Assembly: GCA_031284765.1 (NCBI GenBank)
Contig: JAITXK010000158.1
Location: 1 to 20,578, forward strand
Source of the DNA: Candidatus Symbiothrix sp.
Lineage (GTDB): Bacteria; Bacteroidota; Bacteroidia; Bacteroidales; Azobacteroidaceae
Reading direction: 5' to 3'
DNA: 20,578 nucleotides
Shown: positions 7,252 to 15,433 of the stretch, one piece after another
Layout: each line of letters starts with the position of its first letter
How positions within the stretch are numbered: position 1 is the first letter of the stretch
Translations under genes and position numbers: made by a program
The notes under the pieces: generated by a model
Database searches by the model: none
What the model was told of the DNA's origin: nothing
Seen by the model: only the letters and a program-made list of their open reading frames with translations

Positions 7252-7982
7252 CAATTAAAGATTTACACGCTTCCATCAATGGAAGGGAAATATTGAGCGG
7301 TCTGAATTTGCAAATTAATGCCGGCGAAGTGCATGCCATTATGGGGCCGAACGGTTCGGGCAAAAGTACGTTGGCAGCGGTTCTGGTGGGACATCCTGCT
7401 TACGAAGTGACACAGGGCGAAGTCCTTTTTGAAGGGGAAAATCTGCTGGAGATGACTCCCGAAGTGCGCTCTCGTTTGGGACTGTTCCTCAGTTTTCAGT
7501 ATCCGGTGGAAATTCCCGGTGTGAGCATGGTCAATTTCATGCGGACGGCGGTGAACGAACATCGCAAATACAAAGGAGAAACACTTTTGTCGGCCGGCGA
7601 ATTTTTAAAGATGATGCGCGAAAAGCAAGACATCGTGGAATTGGATAAAAATCTGGTCAACCGTTCCGTGAACGAAGGTTTTTCCGGAGGAGAAAAGAAA
7701 CGCAACGAAATCTTCCAAATGGCGATGCTTGAACCGAAATTGGCGATTTTGGACGAAACCGACAGCGGTTTGGATATTGATGCCCTGCGCATTGTGGCCA
7801 ACGGTGTTAATCAATTGAAACGTCCCGATAATGCCGCGATTGTCATCACGCACTACCAGCGTCTGTTGGATTACATCAAGCCGGATATTGTGCATGTACT
7901 TTATAATGGGCGGATTATCAAAACCGGTACGCCGGAATTGGCTTTGGAGTTGGAAGAAAAGGGGTATGATTGGCTTAAATAG
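7245..7982 (+). CDS. sufC: Fe-S cluster assembly ATPase SufC
   Basis: SufC is the ABC-type ATPase of the soluble SufBCD complex; it dimerises on ATP binding and opens the SufB-SufD scaffold. The 245-residue protein has Walker A GPNGSGKST at 34-42, a Q-loop around FQYP (84-87), the ABC signature FSGGEKKR at 146-153 (the SGGEKKR form typical of SufC), Walker B LAILDE at 166-171, the D-loop SGLD (174-177), and the switch histidine H203. There are no membrane segments, as expected for this non-transport ABC protein. The ATG at 7245 is preceded by AAAGGA. It is separated from sufB by 61 bases filled with a G7 run and the tandem repeat, and from sufD by 50 bases. Confidence 0.97.
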   Translation: MLTIKDLHASINGREILSGLNLQINAGEVHAIMGPNGSGKSTLAAVLVGHPAYEVTQGEVLFEGENLLEMTPEVRSRLGLFLSFQYPVEIPGVSMVNFMRTAVNEHRKYKGETLLSAGEFLKMMREKQDIVELDKNLVNRSVNEGFSGGEKKRNEIFQMAMLEPKLAILDETDSGLDIDALRIVANGVNQLKRPDNAAIVITHYQRLLDYIKPDIVHVLYNGRIIKTGTPELALELEEKGYDWLK

Positions 7983-8007
7983 CCTGTAAGGCTTCTATAA
8001 GAGGCTA
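7980..8007 (+). promoter_or_regulatory. Alternative RNA hairpins at the sufC-sufD junction
   Basis: AGCCT at 7981-7985 can pair with AGGCT at 7989-7993 (3-base loop), or TAGCCT at 7980-7985 can pair with AGGCTA at 8002-8007 (16-base loop). The two pairings exclude each other. The first base of the stem lies at the sufC stop codon. No T-run follows, so this is not a standard terminator; it could be a stability or processing element that sets sufC to sufD ratios, or nothing. Confidence 0.25.
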
Positions 8008-8032
8008 AAATTGAAAAAGGAATAAATATAAA

Positions 8033-9358
8033 ATGCAACAATACATAGATTTTTTTAATTCCCAGCGCCAAAAGATTGATGAATCGTGCGCTCCCTTGCT
8101 CAATTCTTTCCGCGAAAAGGCTTTTGACACCTTCCAAGGCCTCGGATTTCCTGCGTATCAATCGGAAGATTACCAACACACCAACCTGTCCGCATTGTTG
8201 AAACCTGATTTTGGGTTTTACCTGAATCATCCAAACGCGGAAATCAATCCTCACAAGGTGTTCCCGTGCAATGTACCGAACCTCAATTCCTACAAACATT
8301 TTGTGGTCAATGGCTGCTATTATCGTGAACCGATGGCTCAGGAATTACCCCAAGGCATTTTTTCAGGAAGTCTGAACGAATTTGCCAAGCAGCATCCTGC
8401 TGTTTTCTCGGAATATTACAATTGGCAAGTCGATGAAAAGGGCGATGGATTGGCGGCTTTCAACACGATGTTTGTGCAGGACGGCTATGTTTTATATGTT
8501 CCGAAAAATGTTGTTTGTGAAAAAGCATTCCAATTGACAAATATTTCGGGCGGAAAAGTCGATTCGCTGACAAACCGCCGGATACTCGTCATTCTCGAAT
8601 CGGGCGCTCAAGCCAAACTCTTGGTTTGTGACCATACGACTGATACCCAACCGCTTTTGGCTGCTACGCAAGTCGTTGAAATATACGCTGAAGAAAATGC
8701 TTCTTTCGATTTTTATGAATTGGAAGAAAGTTCTCCAAATACCATTCGCCTAACGACTAACTTTGTGCAACAAGCTGATTCATCTCAGGTTATCATACAT
8801 AATATTACCTTGAGCAACGGCATTACCCGCAACAATTATCAGGTGGATTTGGAGGGCGAACATGCCGAAACGCATCTCTACGGCATGGTAATTGCTGATG
8901 CACAACAAAAAGTGGATAATTTCACACTCATCAATCATCACGTTCCGAATAGCCTGAGTAACGAATTGTTTAAATATGTATTGGATGATGAGGCAATAGG
9001 TACATTCGGCGGAAGAATTATCGTAGTGGAGGATGCGCAAAAAACGCAAGCCTGTCAAAACAATCACAACCTGTTGGGTAGCAGCGGTTGCCGTATGTTT
9101 TCCAAACCGCAATTGGAAATTTATGCCGACGATGTGAAGTGTTCTCACGGCATGACCACGGGGCAATTGGACGAAACCGCACTTTTTTATATGTGTTCGC
9201 GAGGCATTTCGATACAAGAAGCCGTTTTATTGCTTAAATTTGCATTCACAAATGATGTTCTGCAAAGCATCCGCTTGGAAGGTTTGCGTGACCGTTTGAA
9301 ATTATTGATAGAAAAACGATTTAGAGGCGAATTAGTAAAATGTCAAGGATGTATTTAG
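8033..9358 (+). CDS. sufD: Fe-S cluster assembly protein SufD
   Basis: SufD is the SufB paralogue that completes the SufBC2D scaffold and helps iron entry. The 441-residue protein shares the beta-helix core with SufB in its second half. The C-terminal third contains DVKCSHGMTTGQLDETALFYMCSRGIS, the typical SufD motif; H372 in CSHG appears to correspond to the functionally important E. coli SufD H360. The protein ends CQGCI, a cysteine pair at the very C-terminus that I recall from other Bacteroidales SufD proteins, whose role I do not know. The ATG at 8033 has AAAAAGGA upstream. Its 3' end overlaps the start of sufS. Confidence 0.95.
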   Translation: MQQYIDFFNSQRQKIDESCAPLLNSFREKAFDTFQGLGFPAYQSEDYQHTNLSALLKPDFGFYLNHPNAEINPHKVFPCNVPNLNSYKHFVVNGCYYREPMAQELPQGIFSGSLNEFAKQHPAVFSEYYNWQVDEKGDGLAAFNTMFVQDGYVLYVPKNVVCEKAFQLTNISGGKVDSLTNRRILVILESGAQAKLLVCDHTTDTQPLLAATQVVEIYAEENASFDFYELEESSPNTIRLTTNFVQQADSSQVIIHNITLSNGITRNNYQVDLEGEHAETHLYGMVIADAQQKVDNFTLINHHVPNSLSNELFKYVLDDEAIGTFGGRIIVVEDAQKTQACQNNHNLLGSSGCRMFSKPQLEIYADDVKCSHGMTTGQLDETALFYMCSRGISIQEAVLLLKFAFTNDVLQSIRLEGLRDRLKLLIEKRFRGELVKCQGCI

Positions 9359-10566
9359 ATATCAACGCGATACGAAACGATTTTCCGATTCTTTCACAGG
9401 AAGTGTATGGAAAACCTTTGGTGTATTTGGATAATGCAGCGACCACGCAAAAGCCATTGCAGGTGCTCCGAAAAATGGAAGAAGTGTATTCCACCATCAA
9501 CGCCAATATTCATCGTGGTACACATCATTTAAGCTTGTTGGCAACCGAATCACACGAGGAAGCCCGCAAAACGGTGCAAAACTTTATTCATGCGGAAAAA
9601 GCGAGCGAAATTATTTTTACACGGGGTGCAACGGAATCCATTAATTTGGTGGCAAGCAGTTTTTGCCGTTTGCAATGCAAAGCGGGCGACGAAATTATTT
9701 TGACCACGATGGAACATCACGCAAATATCGTCCCATGGCAAATTCAGCGTGGTATAACAGGGGTCGAAATAAAAGTCGTTCCGCTGACCGAAACGGGTGA
9801 AATCCGCTTAGAAGACATTGAGGAATTGATTTCTTCTAAAACCAAACTCATTTCGTTGACTCATGTTTCCAATGTTTCAGGCATCATAAATCCAATTGCC
9901 GAAGTGATTCGTTTGGCGCACAATTACAATATCCCTGTTTTGATTGATGCCTCCCAATCCGTTCCACATATTCCATTAAATGTAAAGGAATTGGATTGCG
10001 ATTTTTTGGTTTTTTCTTCACATAAAATGTATGGTCCGACAGGCGTTGGTGTATTATACGGCAAAGAAACGTGGCTGGAAAAAATGCCTCCCTATCAGGG
10101 TGGCGGGGAAATGATTGCTCACGTAACGTTTGAAAAAACGACCTTTAACGAACTTCCTTTCAAATTTGAAGCTGGAACGCCTGACTATGTAGGCTCTACG
10201 GCATTGGGCGAAGCCATCCGTTACATCGAATCCATTGGATTGGACAATATTCGCCAATACGAAAAAATGTTATTGGATTATGCGCTGGAAAAACTGACTC
10301 AAATCAACGGCATGCAAATCATTGGAAATGCACGGAGCAGGAGTTCGGTTCTTTCATTCTTAGTCAGTAATATCCACCCCTACGACATGGGTATGTTGCT
10401 CGACCGTTTGGGCATTGCTGTTCGCACAGGGCATCATTGCGCCCAACCACTCATGGATGCTTTGGGTATCGAAGGCACTCTGCGCGCCTCCTTCGCATTT
10501 TATAATACGAGAGAAGAAATTGATATTTTGGTGGAAGGAATTCAACGGGTGGCTAAAATGTTTTAA
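9340..10566 (+). CDS. sufS: Cysteine desulfurase SufS
   Basis: SufS is a PLP-dependent enzyme that takes sulfur from L-cysteine as an enzyme persulfide for Fe-S assembly. The 408-residue protein shows the group II desulfurase pattern: LDNAATTQKP near the N-terminus, the PLP lysine K229 in SSHKMYGPTGVGVLYG, and the catalytic cysteine C367 in RTGHHCAQPLMD. The ATG at 9340 overlaps sufD by 19 bases. A second ATG at 9349 gives MYLDINAIRNDFPIL, fits family N-termini about as well, and would number the key residues K226 and C364, as in E. coli SufS; the choice is open. No sufE/sufU sulfur acceptor lies nearby, so that partner must be elsewhere. Confidence 0.95.
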   Translation: MSRMYLDINAIRNDFPILSQEVYGKPLVYLDNAATTQKPLQVLRKMEEVYSTINANIHRGTHHLSLLATESHEEARKTVQNFIHAEKASEIIFTRGATESINLVASSFCRLQCKAGDEIILTTMEHHANIVPWQIQRGITGVEIKVVPLTETGEIRLEDIEELISSKTKLISLTHVSNVSGIINPIAEVIRLAHNYNIPVLIDASQSVPHIPLNVKELDCDFLVFSSHKMYGPTGVGVLYGKETWLEKMPPYQGGGEMIAHVTFEKTTFNELPFKFEAGTPDYVGSTALGEAIRYIESIGLDNIRQYEKMLLDYALEKLTQINGMQIIGNARSRSSVLSFLVSNIHPYDMGMLLDRLGIAVRTGHHCAQPLMDALGIEGTLRASFAFYNTREEIDILVEGIQRVAKMF

Positions 10567-10584
10567 GGAAAACAGTTCAAAATT

Positions 10585-11295
10585 ATGATTCAATACAAAC
10601 GTATCTTACTTAAACTGAGTGGAGAATCCCTGATGGGGAATCAATCTTACGGCGTTGACGAAACGCGTTTGGCCGATTATGCCAAGCAAATCAAGGAAAT
10701 TGCCGGAATGGGCATTCAAGTTGCCATCGTGATTGGCGGAGGCAATATTTTCCGCGGATTGAGCGGAGCTTCCAAAGGCTTCGACCGCGTGAAAGGCGAC
10801 CAGATGGGCATGTTGGCAACCGTTATCAATAGTTTGGCATTGAGTTCTGCACTTGAAAACGAAGGCATCAAAGGCCATGTATTTACCGCCGCTCGCATGG
10901 AACCCATCGGAAAACTCTACACGAAACAAGACGCTGTTGATGTATTGGAAAAAGGAGAAATAGCCATTGTGTCGGGTGGAACGGGTAATCCGTTTTTCAC
11001 TACCGATACCGCATCCGCTTTGCGCGCTGTGGAGTTAGCTGCCGATGTGATGCTGAAAGGCACTCGCGTAGATGGCATCTACACCGCCGACCCTGAAAAA
11101 GACCCGAATGCCGTAAAATTCGATGACATAACTTACGACGAAGTTTACAATCGCGGGCTTAAGATAATGGATTTAACCGCTACTACTTTGGCAAAAGATA
11201 ATCACCTGCCTATCATCGTGTTTGATATGGATACGGCCGGCAATCTGAAAAAAGTCTTGTCGGGAGAACCCATCGGAACCATCGTTCATATCTGA
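10585..11295 (+). CDS. pyrH: Uridylate kinase (UMP kinase) PyrH
   Basis: PyrH converts UMP to UDP with ATP in pyrimidine nucleotide synthesis and belongs to the amino-acid kinase fold. The 236-residue protein has KLSGESL at 10-16, GGGNIFRG at 51-58, the DQMGMLAT segment at 72-79 involved in UMP binding, the GTGNPFFTTDTA loop, and DGIYTADPEKDPNA near the ATP site. The length is normal for a bacterial UMP kinase. It starts 18 bases after sufS. The order pyrH-frr is common, but the 172-base gap to frr is far longer than other gaps in this block because of the inserted segment annotated next. Confidence 0.97.
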   Translation: MIQYKRILLKLSGESLMGNQSYGVDETRLADYAKQIKEIAGMGIQVAIVIGGGNIFRGLSGASKGFDRVKGDQMGMLATVINSLALSSALENEGIKGHVFTAARMEPIGKLYTKQDAVDVLEKGEIAIVSGGTGNPFFTTDTASALRAVELAADVMLKGTRVDGIYTADPEKDPNAVKFDDITYDEVYNRGLKIMDLTATTLAKDNHLPIIVFDMDTAGNLKKVLSGEPIGTIVHI

Positions 11296-11301
11296 TTTAT
11301 T

Positions 11302-11426
11302 GGCTAATTATAACCCGTCTCATTGACAGAGATGTCCGGACAGCGAAACAACGTGAAACTTTCGGCAGGTGTGACACTTAAAAGGCATTCCGAAAAATAG
11401 CACACAATGAAGACAACCAGTTAGCC
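11302..11426. mobile_element. Putative miniature inverted-repeat element with 8-bp target duplication
   Basis: The 125-bp segment begins GGCTAA and ends TTAGCC (inverted), and is flanked on both sides, with no gap, by GATTTATT (11294-11301 and 11427-11434). Further in, the left arm has GTCTCATTG (11317-11325) and the right arm, read on the other strand, has GTCTTCATTG, so the terminal repeats extend imperfectly to about 25 bases. Inside are a perfect palindrome TGTCCGGACA (11333-11342) and a TTTCGG/CCGAAA stem (11360-11365 with 11390-11395). Removing the segment plus one duplicate leaves pyrH and frr 39 bases apart, in keeping with the surrounding spacing. No transposase is encoded. Eight-base duplications fit several IS families, for example IS1595 or IS256; I cannot assign a parent. 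Confidence 0.6.
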
Positions 11427-11436
11427 GATTTATTCA

Positions 11437-11444
11437 TATATTTG
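11437..11444 (+). promoter_or_regulatory. -7 box upstream of frr
   Basis: TATATTTG matches the Bacteroidetes -7 consensus TAnnTTTG and lies 23 bases before the frr ATG. No convincing -33 TTTG is seen at the right distance; the sequence there is the right end of the putative miniature element, so if an older -33 existed it has been displaced. It may give frr and the genes after it a second promoter. Confidence 0.4.
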
Positions 11445-11467
11445 CAGAAAATTAAAAAAGAACATCC

Positions 11468-12028
11468 ATGAGTGTAATTAAAAATGTAGTAGATCAATCA
11501 GAAGAAAAAATGCTTCATGCATTAACCTATCTTGAAGAATCCTTGTCGCGCATTCGCGCCGGTAAAGCCAATGTCCATATTTTAGATAATGTGAAAGTGG
11601 AGTATTATGGAGGAATGGTACCTCTGTCGAATGTCGCCACCGTTTCTACGCCCGACGCCAAGACGATTACCATTTTGGCATGGGAAAAGCAGATGATGAA
11701 ACCGATCGAAAAAGCGATTCTGGATTCGGATGTCGGCATCACGCCTGAAAATAATGGCGAAATCATCCGCTTGGGTATTCCTCCCTTGACTGAAGATCGG
11801 CGCAAGCAATTGGTAAAACAGTCGAAAACAGAAGCGGAAAATGCTAAAATCGGTATCCGCAATGCTCGCCGCGATGCCAACGACGGCATCAAAAAAGTCG
11901 TAAAAGAAGGCATTTCCGAAGATGAGGGAAAAGAAACGGAAGGTGCAATTCAAAAACTCCATGATCGATATTTGAAAAAAGTGGACGAGGTTTTGGCTGC
12001 TAAAGAAAAAGAAATCATGACCGTGTGA
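11468..12028 (+). CDS. frr: Ribosome recycling factor
   Basis: RRF acts with EF-G to split the post-termination ribosome so that subunits can be reused. The 186-residue protein has the normal length and the two-part layout: a long three-helix bundle (N- and C-terminal helices, with SLSRIRAGKA at about 26-35 and the highly charged 115-186 region) and a central beta/alpha/beta domain (about 32-104, containing VEYYGGMVPLSNVATVSTPDAKTI). The family motif RIGIPPLTEDRRKQLVKQ-K is present as RLGIPPLTEDRRKQLVKQSK. It ends in GTGTGA, where the following rsgA GTG overlaps its stop. Confidence 0.97.
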   Translation: MSVIKNVVDQSEEKMLHALTYLEESLSRIRAGKANVHILDNVKVEYYGGMVPLSNVATVSTPDAKTITILAWEKQMMKPIEKAILDSDVGITPENNGEIIRLGIPPLTEDRRKQLVKQSKTEAENAKIGIRNARRDANDGIKKVVKEGISEDEGKETEGAIQKLHDRYLKKVDEVLAAKEKEIMTV

Positions 12029-12957
12029 AAGGTCTCGTAGTTAAAAATACGGGCAGTTGGTATCAGGTCAAAACGGAAGGCGGACGGTTGGTTGAAACGA
12101 AACTGAAAGGTAATTTCCGCTTGAAAGGGATACAAAGCACCAATCCTGTTTCGGTAGGTGACCGCGTATTCATTGAGGAGAATCCGGAGGGAACGGCATT
12201 GATTTACGAGATTGAAGACCGGAAAAATTATATCATTCGCCGGTCATCCAACCTTTCCAAGCAGTCCCATATTATTGCGAGCAATCTCGATCATGCGTTT
12301 TTGATTGCTACCGTCAATTATCCGGTTACGACCACTACGTTTATTGACCGTTTTTTAGCTGCCGCAGAAGCCTATCGCATTCCGGTTGTCTTGTTTTTTA
12401 ATAAAATAGACTGTTATAACGTTGAAGATAAGGAATATATGAACGCTTTGATTCATTTATATGAAACGATTGGTTATCCTTGTTATCAAATTTCGGCGTT
12501 GGAAGCCACGAATTTATCCTTTATGCAAGTTTTGCTAAAAGACAAAATTACACTGTTTTCGGGTCATTCGGGTGTAGGAAAATCGACAATTATTAATTGT
12601 CTGGTGCCCGGAACCTCCCAAAAAACGCAGGAGATTTCCGGTTATCACAATAAAGGGATGCATACTACTACGTTTTCAGAGATGATTGAATTGCCCCAAG
12701 GCGGTTATATCATAGATACGCCGGGCATCAAAGGTTTTGGCGTTTTCGATATGGAAGGCGTGGAAATTTCGCATTATTTTCCGGAAATATTCCGGTTTTC
12801 ACACGATTGCAGATTCAATAATTGCAGCCACCGGAAAGAACCCGGTTGTGCTGTCAGAAAAGCGGTAGAGGAGCATTTTGTCAGTGAATCGCGTTACCGC
12901 AGTTATTTAAATATGTTAGAAGATAAACATGAAAGTAAGTACAGAGAAGCCTTTTAA
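12025..12957 (+). CDS. rsgA: Small ribosomal subunit biogenesis GTPase RsgA
   Basis: RsgA is a circularly permuted GTPase that checks late 30S assembly. The 310-residue protein has an N-terminal OB-fold (about 1-70), then GTPase motifs in permuted order: G4 NKID at 126-129, G5 QISA at 155-158, G1 GHSGVGKST at 180-188 and G3 DTPG at 231-234. A C-terminal zinc knuckle has C262, C267, H269 and C275. The GTG start at 12025 overlaps the frr stop as GTGA and yields MKGLVVKNTGSWYQV, matching the family's N-terminus, so the non-ATG start is well supported. The coupling to frr puts two late-translation and ribosome-assembly factors together. Confidence 0.96.
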   Translation: MKGLVVKNTGSWYQVKTEGGRLVETKLKGNFRLKGIQSTNPVSVGDRVFIEENPEGTALIYEIEDRKNYIIRRSSNLSKQSHIIASNLDHAFLIATVNYPVTTTTFIDRFLAAAEAYRIPVVLFFNKIDCYNVEDKEYMNALIHLYETIGYPCYQISALEATNLSFMQVLLKDKITLFSGHSGVGKSTIINCLVPGTSQKTQEISGYHNKGMHTTTFSEMIELPQGGYIIDTPGIKGFGVFDMEGVEISHYFPEIFRFSHDCRFNNCSHRKEPGCAVRKAVEEHFVSESRYRSYLNMLEDKHESKYREAF

Positions 12958-13840
12958 AATTCAGAAAAAAATCATTTTGCAGGAAATTCAGGATGATTTT
13001 TTCATTGTGGTTGGGTTGTTTTTATACGCTTTGGGCGTAACGGGGTTTTTGTTGCCGGTTAAAATTCCCCCCGGTGGAGTGATTGGGGTGGCATCTGTCA
13101 TCCAGTGGGCATCAGAAGTGTTGCCGATAGTAAGAATACCTGTTTTTGTCAGTTATTTTTGTATCAATATAGTATTGTTGACTATTTCAATAAAAATATT
13201 CGGCTTCAAATTTAGTTTGAAAACGATTTTAGGCGTATGTACATTGACCTTTCTTTTGTCTTTTCTTCCCACCATTATCACCAAGCCATTGGTTGCAGAT
13301 CAACCGTTTATGGGTTGTATTTTGGGCGGAATTTTATGTGGTGTCGGTATTGGCCTGGTATTAACATTCAAGGGAAGCACCGGAGGAACAGATATTATCG
13401 CCTTGATTATCAATAAGTACCGCCATATATCCATTGGTAAGGGATTGTTGATATGCGATGTGATGGTTATCCTTTCGTCTTTCCTCGTTTTTCACAGTGT
13501 GGAAAAAATCGTTTTTGGTTTGGTGGTGTTGGGTGTTTCGTCTTATACGGTCGATTTGGTGTTGAATGGTACGCGCCAATCGGTACAGTTCTTCATCTTC
13601 TCCGAAAAGTACGAAGAAATTGCTACGGCGATTAACGAGCAAGCGCATCGAGGCTGTACGTTGTTGGACGGCACCGGCTGGTATTCCAAAAAATCGGTTA
13701 AAGTGGTGGTAGTAATGGCCAAAAAGACCGAATCGATAACGCTGTTTCGTATCATCAATGCCATAGACTCCAATGCATTCATTTCGCAAACTTCGGTTAT
13801 TGGCGTTTACGGGAATGGATTTGATCCATTAAAGGCTTAA
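12929..13840 (+). CDS. YitT family membrane protein with C-terminal DUF2179 domain
   Basis: This 303-residue protein has five or six hydrophobic segments (approximately 23-44, 49-66, 70-90, 97-117, 127-147 and 174-205). The loop GSTGGTDIIALIINKY (149-164) is the hallmark of the YitT family. From about 218 to 303 it has a soluble alpha/beta domain (DUF2179) ending TSVIGVYGNGFDPLKA. The function of the family is not established; transport has been suggested. The ATG at 12929 lies 29 bases inside the 3' end of rsgA in another frame. There is no later ATG before the first membrane segment, so this overlap is probably real. Confidence 0.88.
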   Translation: MKVSTEKPFKIQKKIILQEIQDDFFIVVGLFLYALGVTGFLLPVKIPPGGVIGVASVIQWASEVLPIVRIPVFVSYFCINIVLLTISIKIFGFKFSLKTILGVCTLTFLLSFLPTIITKPLVADQPFMGCILGGILCGVGIGLVLTFKGSTGGTDIIALIINKYRHISIGKGLLICDVMVILSSFLVFHSVEKIVFGLVVLGVSSYTVDLVLNGTRQSVQFFIFSEKYEEIATAINEQAHRGCTLLDGTGWYSKKSVKVVVVMAKKTESITLFRIINAIDSNAFISQTSVIGVYGNGFDPLKA

Positions 13841-13851
13841 TATACAATTGA

Positions 13852-14673
13852 ATGCAACTAATTAATCATTTCGTTTCTCCGCAAGTAATGGGCATATTGA
13901 ACATTACTCCCGATTCGTTTTTTTCAGGCAGCCGCAAACAAACGGAAAAGGAAATTGCCGAAAGGGTAGTGCAGATGATGGAAGAAGGCGCGGATATGAT
14001 GGATGTCGGCGGTTACTCTTCACGTCCGAGTGCGGTATTTGTGAGTGCAGAGGAAGAAATGCAGCGCCTGCGTTTCGGTTTGGAAATTCTTTTCAGGGAA
14101 GCGCCTCAGGCAGTTGTTTCTATTGATACGTTTCGGGCGGATGTTGCCCGCGAATGTGTGGAAAAATTTGGCGCATCCATCATTAATGATATAGCTGCCG
14201 GAGGATTGGACGAAAAAATGTTCGATACCATAGCCGATTTAAAAGTGCCTTATATCATTATGCACATGCGCGGAACGCCGCAAACGATGATGCAGCACAC
14301 GCATTACGATCGTTTGATGCCGGAGATCCTGCTCTATTTTGCCGAAAAGATCAACCGGTTACATCAAAAAGGGGTGACGGATATTGTGGTCGATCCGGGC
14401 TTCGGATTCAGCAAAACAACCGCACAAAATTACGAACTGTTGAATAAGTTGGAACAATTTACTATCTTTGACCTCCCGCTTTTGGTGGGATTCTCTCGAA
14501 AAACAATGATTCGCGAAGTCATCGGTGTTTCGTCGGAAGAAGCATTGAACGGCACCACCGCCCTGGATATGTTTGCGCTGACCAAAGGTGCGGATATTCT
14601 TCGGGTACACGATGTAAAAGAAGCCGTGCAAGCTGTGCAACTGTATAATAAAATTGGATGCAATGTTGGATAA
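13852..14673 (+). CDS. folP: Dihydropteroate synthase
   Basis: FolP joins 6-hydroxymethyl-7,8-dihydropterin diphosphate and p-aminobenzoate to form dihydropteroate in folate synthesis; it is the sulfonamide target. The 273-residue TIM barrel has the family motifs in order: MGILNITPDSF (13-23), DVGGYSSRP (51-59), SIDTFRADVA (90-99), INDIAAG (111-117), MHMRGTPQTM (138-147), VVDPGFGFSKT (179-189), LVGFSRKTMI (211-220) and the end RVHDVKEA (251-258). The diphosphate-binding and pterin-binding positions look intact. The ATG at 13852 is 11 bases after the YitT-type gene. The next gene begins inside its last codons. Confidence 0.96.
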   Translation: MQLINHFVSPQVMGILNITPDSFFSGSRKQTEKEIAERVVQMMEEGADMMDVGGYSSRPSAVFVSAEEEMQRLRFGLEILFREAPQAVVSIDTFRADVARECVEKFGASIINDIAAGGLDEKMFDTIADLKVPYIIMHMRGTPQTMMQHTHYDRLMPEILLYFAEKINRLHQKGVTDIVVDPGFGFSKTTAQNYELLNKLEQFTIFDLPLLVGFSRKTMIREVIGVSSEEALNGTTALDMFALTKGADILRVHDVKEAVQAVQLYNKIGCNVG

Positions 14674-15433
14674 TTTCGGTATAAAAGATGCGATAGATAT
14701 TCTATTGGTGGCTTTTTTTCTCTATGAGACTTATCTCTTGATGAAAAAGACAGGCACCACAGCGATCTTTTTGGGCGTTTTGACATTTATTATTCTTTGG
14801 TTGTTGGCTTCCAAAATGTTTGAAATGCGGATGATCGGCGGTATTTTGGATAAATTTATCGATGTGGGTCTGATCTTGTTAATTGTGGTTTTCCAACGGG
14901 AAATACGGGATTTTTTGCAAGATTTTGGAAACAATAAAGGAATAAAAGCAATTGTCAAATTCTTTAGAAGCAAGCGGAAAAATCATATCGAAGCAGATAT
15001 TTCGTACATTATGCCGATTGTCCTGGCTACCATCAATATGGCAAAGCGGAAAGAGGGCGCATTGATTGTTATTCAGCAGGACATACCGTTGGATACATAT
15101 ATCGAAACCGGCGAAGTCATCAATGCCAATATCAGTTCGCGTTTGATTGAAAATATTTTCTTTAAAAACAGTCCTTTGCATGATGGTGCAATGGTTATTT
15201 CCGGGAAAAAAATCAAGGCGGCAGCCTGTGTCCTTCCGGTATCCCACAAGCAGGATATTCCCAAACGTTATGGCTTGCGACATCGTTCGGCTTTGGGTTT
15301 GGCCGAGCAGACCGATGCCAAAATCATTATCGTTTCCGAAGAAACCGGTAAAATTTCTTTAGCTCATAACGGTCATTTGTATCCAAATTTATTGGCCGAA
15401 GAATTGCAGAAGATGTTGACTCAGAATGATTAA
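14663..15433 (+). CDS. cdaA: Diadenylate cyclase CdaA (DacA), makes c-di-AMP
   Basis: CdaA condenses two ATP into the second messenger c-di-AMP at the membrane. With the ATG at 14663 the protein has 256 residues: hydrophobic segments at about 10-27, 33-50 and 65-80, then the DAC domain (about 115-250). The two active-site motifs are present: DGA at 174-176 (in SPLHDGAMVI) and RHR at 206-208 (in YGLRHRSALG). The frame is open to a TTG at 14654, but the ATG at 14663 gives the usual short N-terminus and overlaps folP by 11 bases. Pairing of folP with this cyclase is frequent in Bacteroidales. It appears to be the last gene of the core block. Confidence 0.94.
   Translation: MLDNFGIKDAIDILLVAFFLYETYLLMKKTGTTAIFLGVLTFIILWLLASKMFEMRMIGGILDKFIDVGLILLIVVFQREIRDFLQDFGNNKGIKAIVKFFRSKRKNHIEADISYIMPIVLATINMAKRKEGALIVIQQDIPLDTYIETGEVINANISSRLIENIFFKNSPLHDGAMVISGKKIKAAACVLPVSHKQDIPKRYGLRHRSALGLAEQTDAKIIIVSEETGKISLAHNGHLYPNLLAEELQKMLTQND

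Noticed and set aside
6536..7363. 275-codon open frame on the - strand over sufB and the sufC start
   Set aside because: It is antisense to well-supported genes, with cysteine- and histidine-rich composition typical of a codon-bias shadow and no family resemblance.
11332..11400. 22-codon ORF (starting MSGQRNNVK) between pyrH and frr
   Set aside because: It lies entirely inside the putative miniature element, has no recognisable product or ribosome-binding site, and is short enough to arise by chance.
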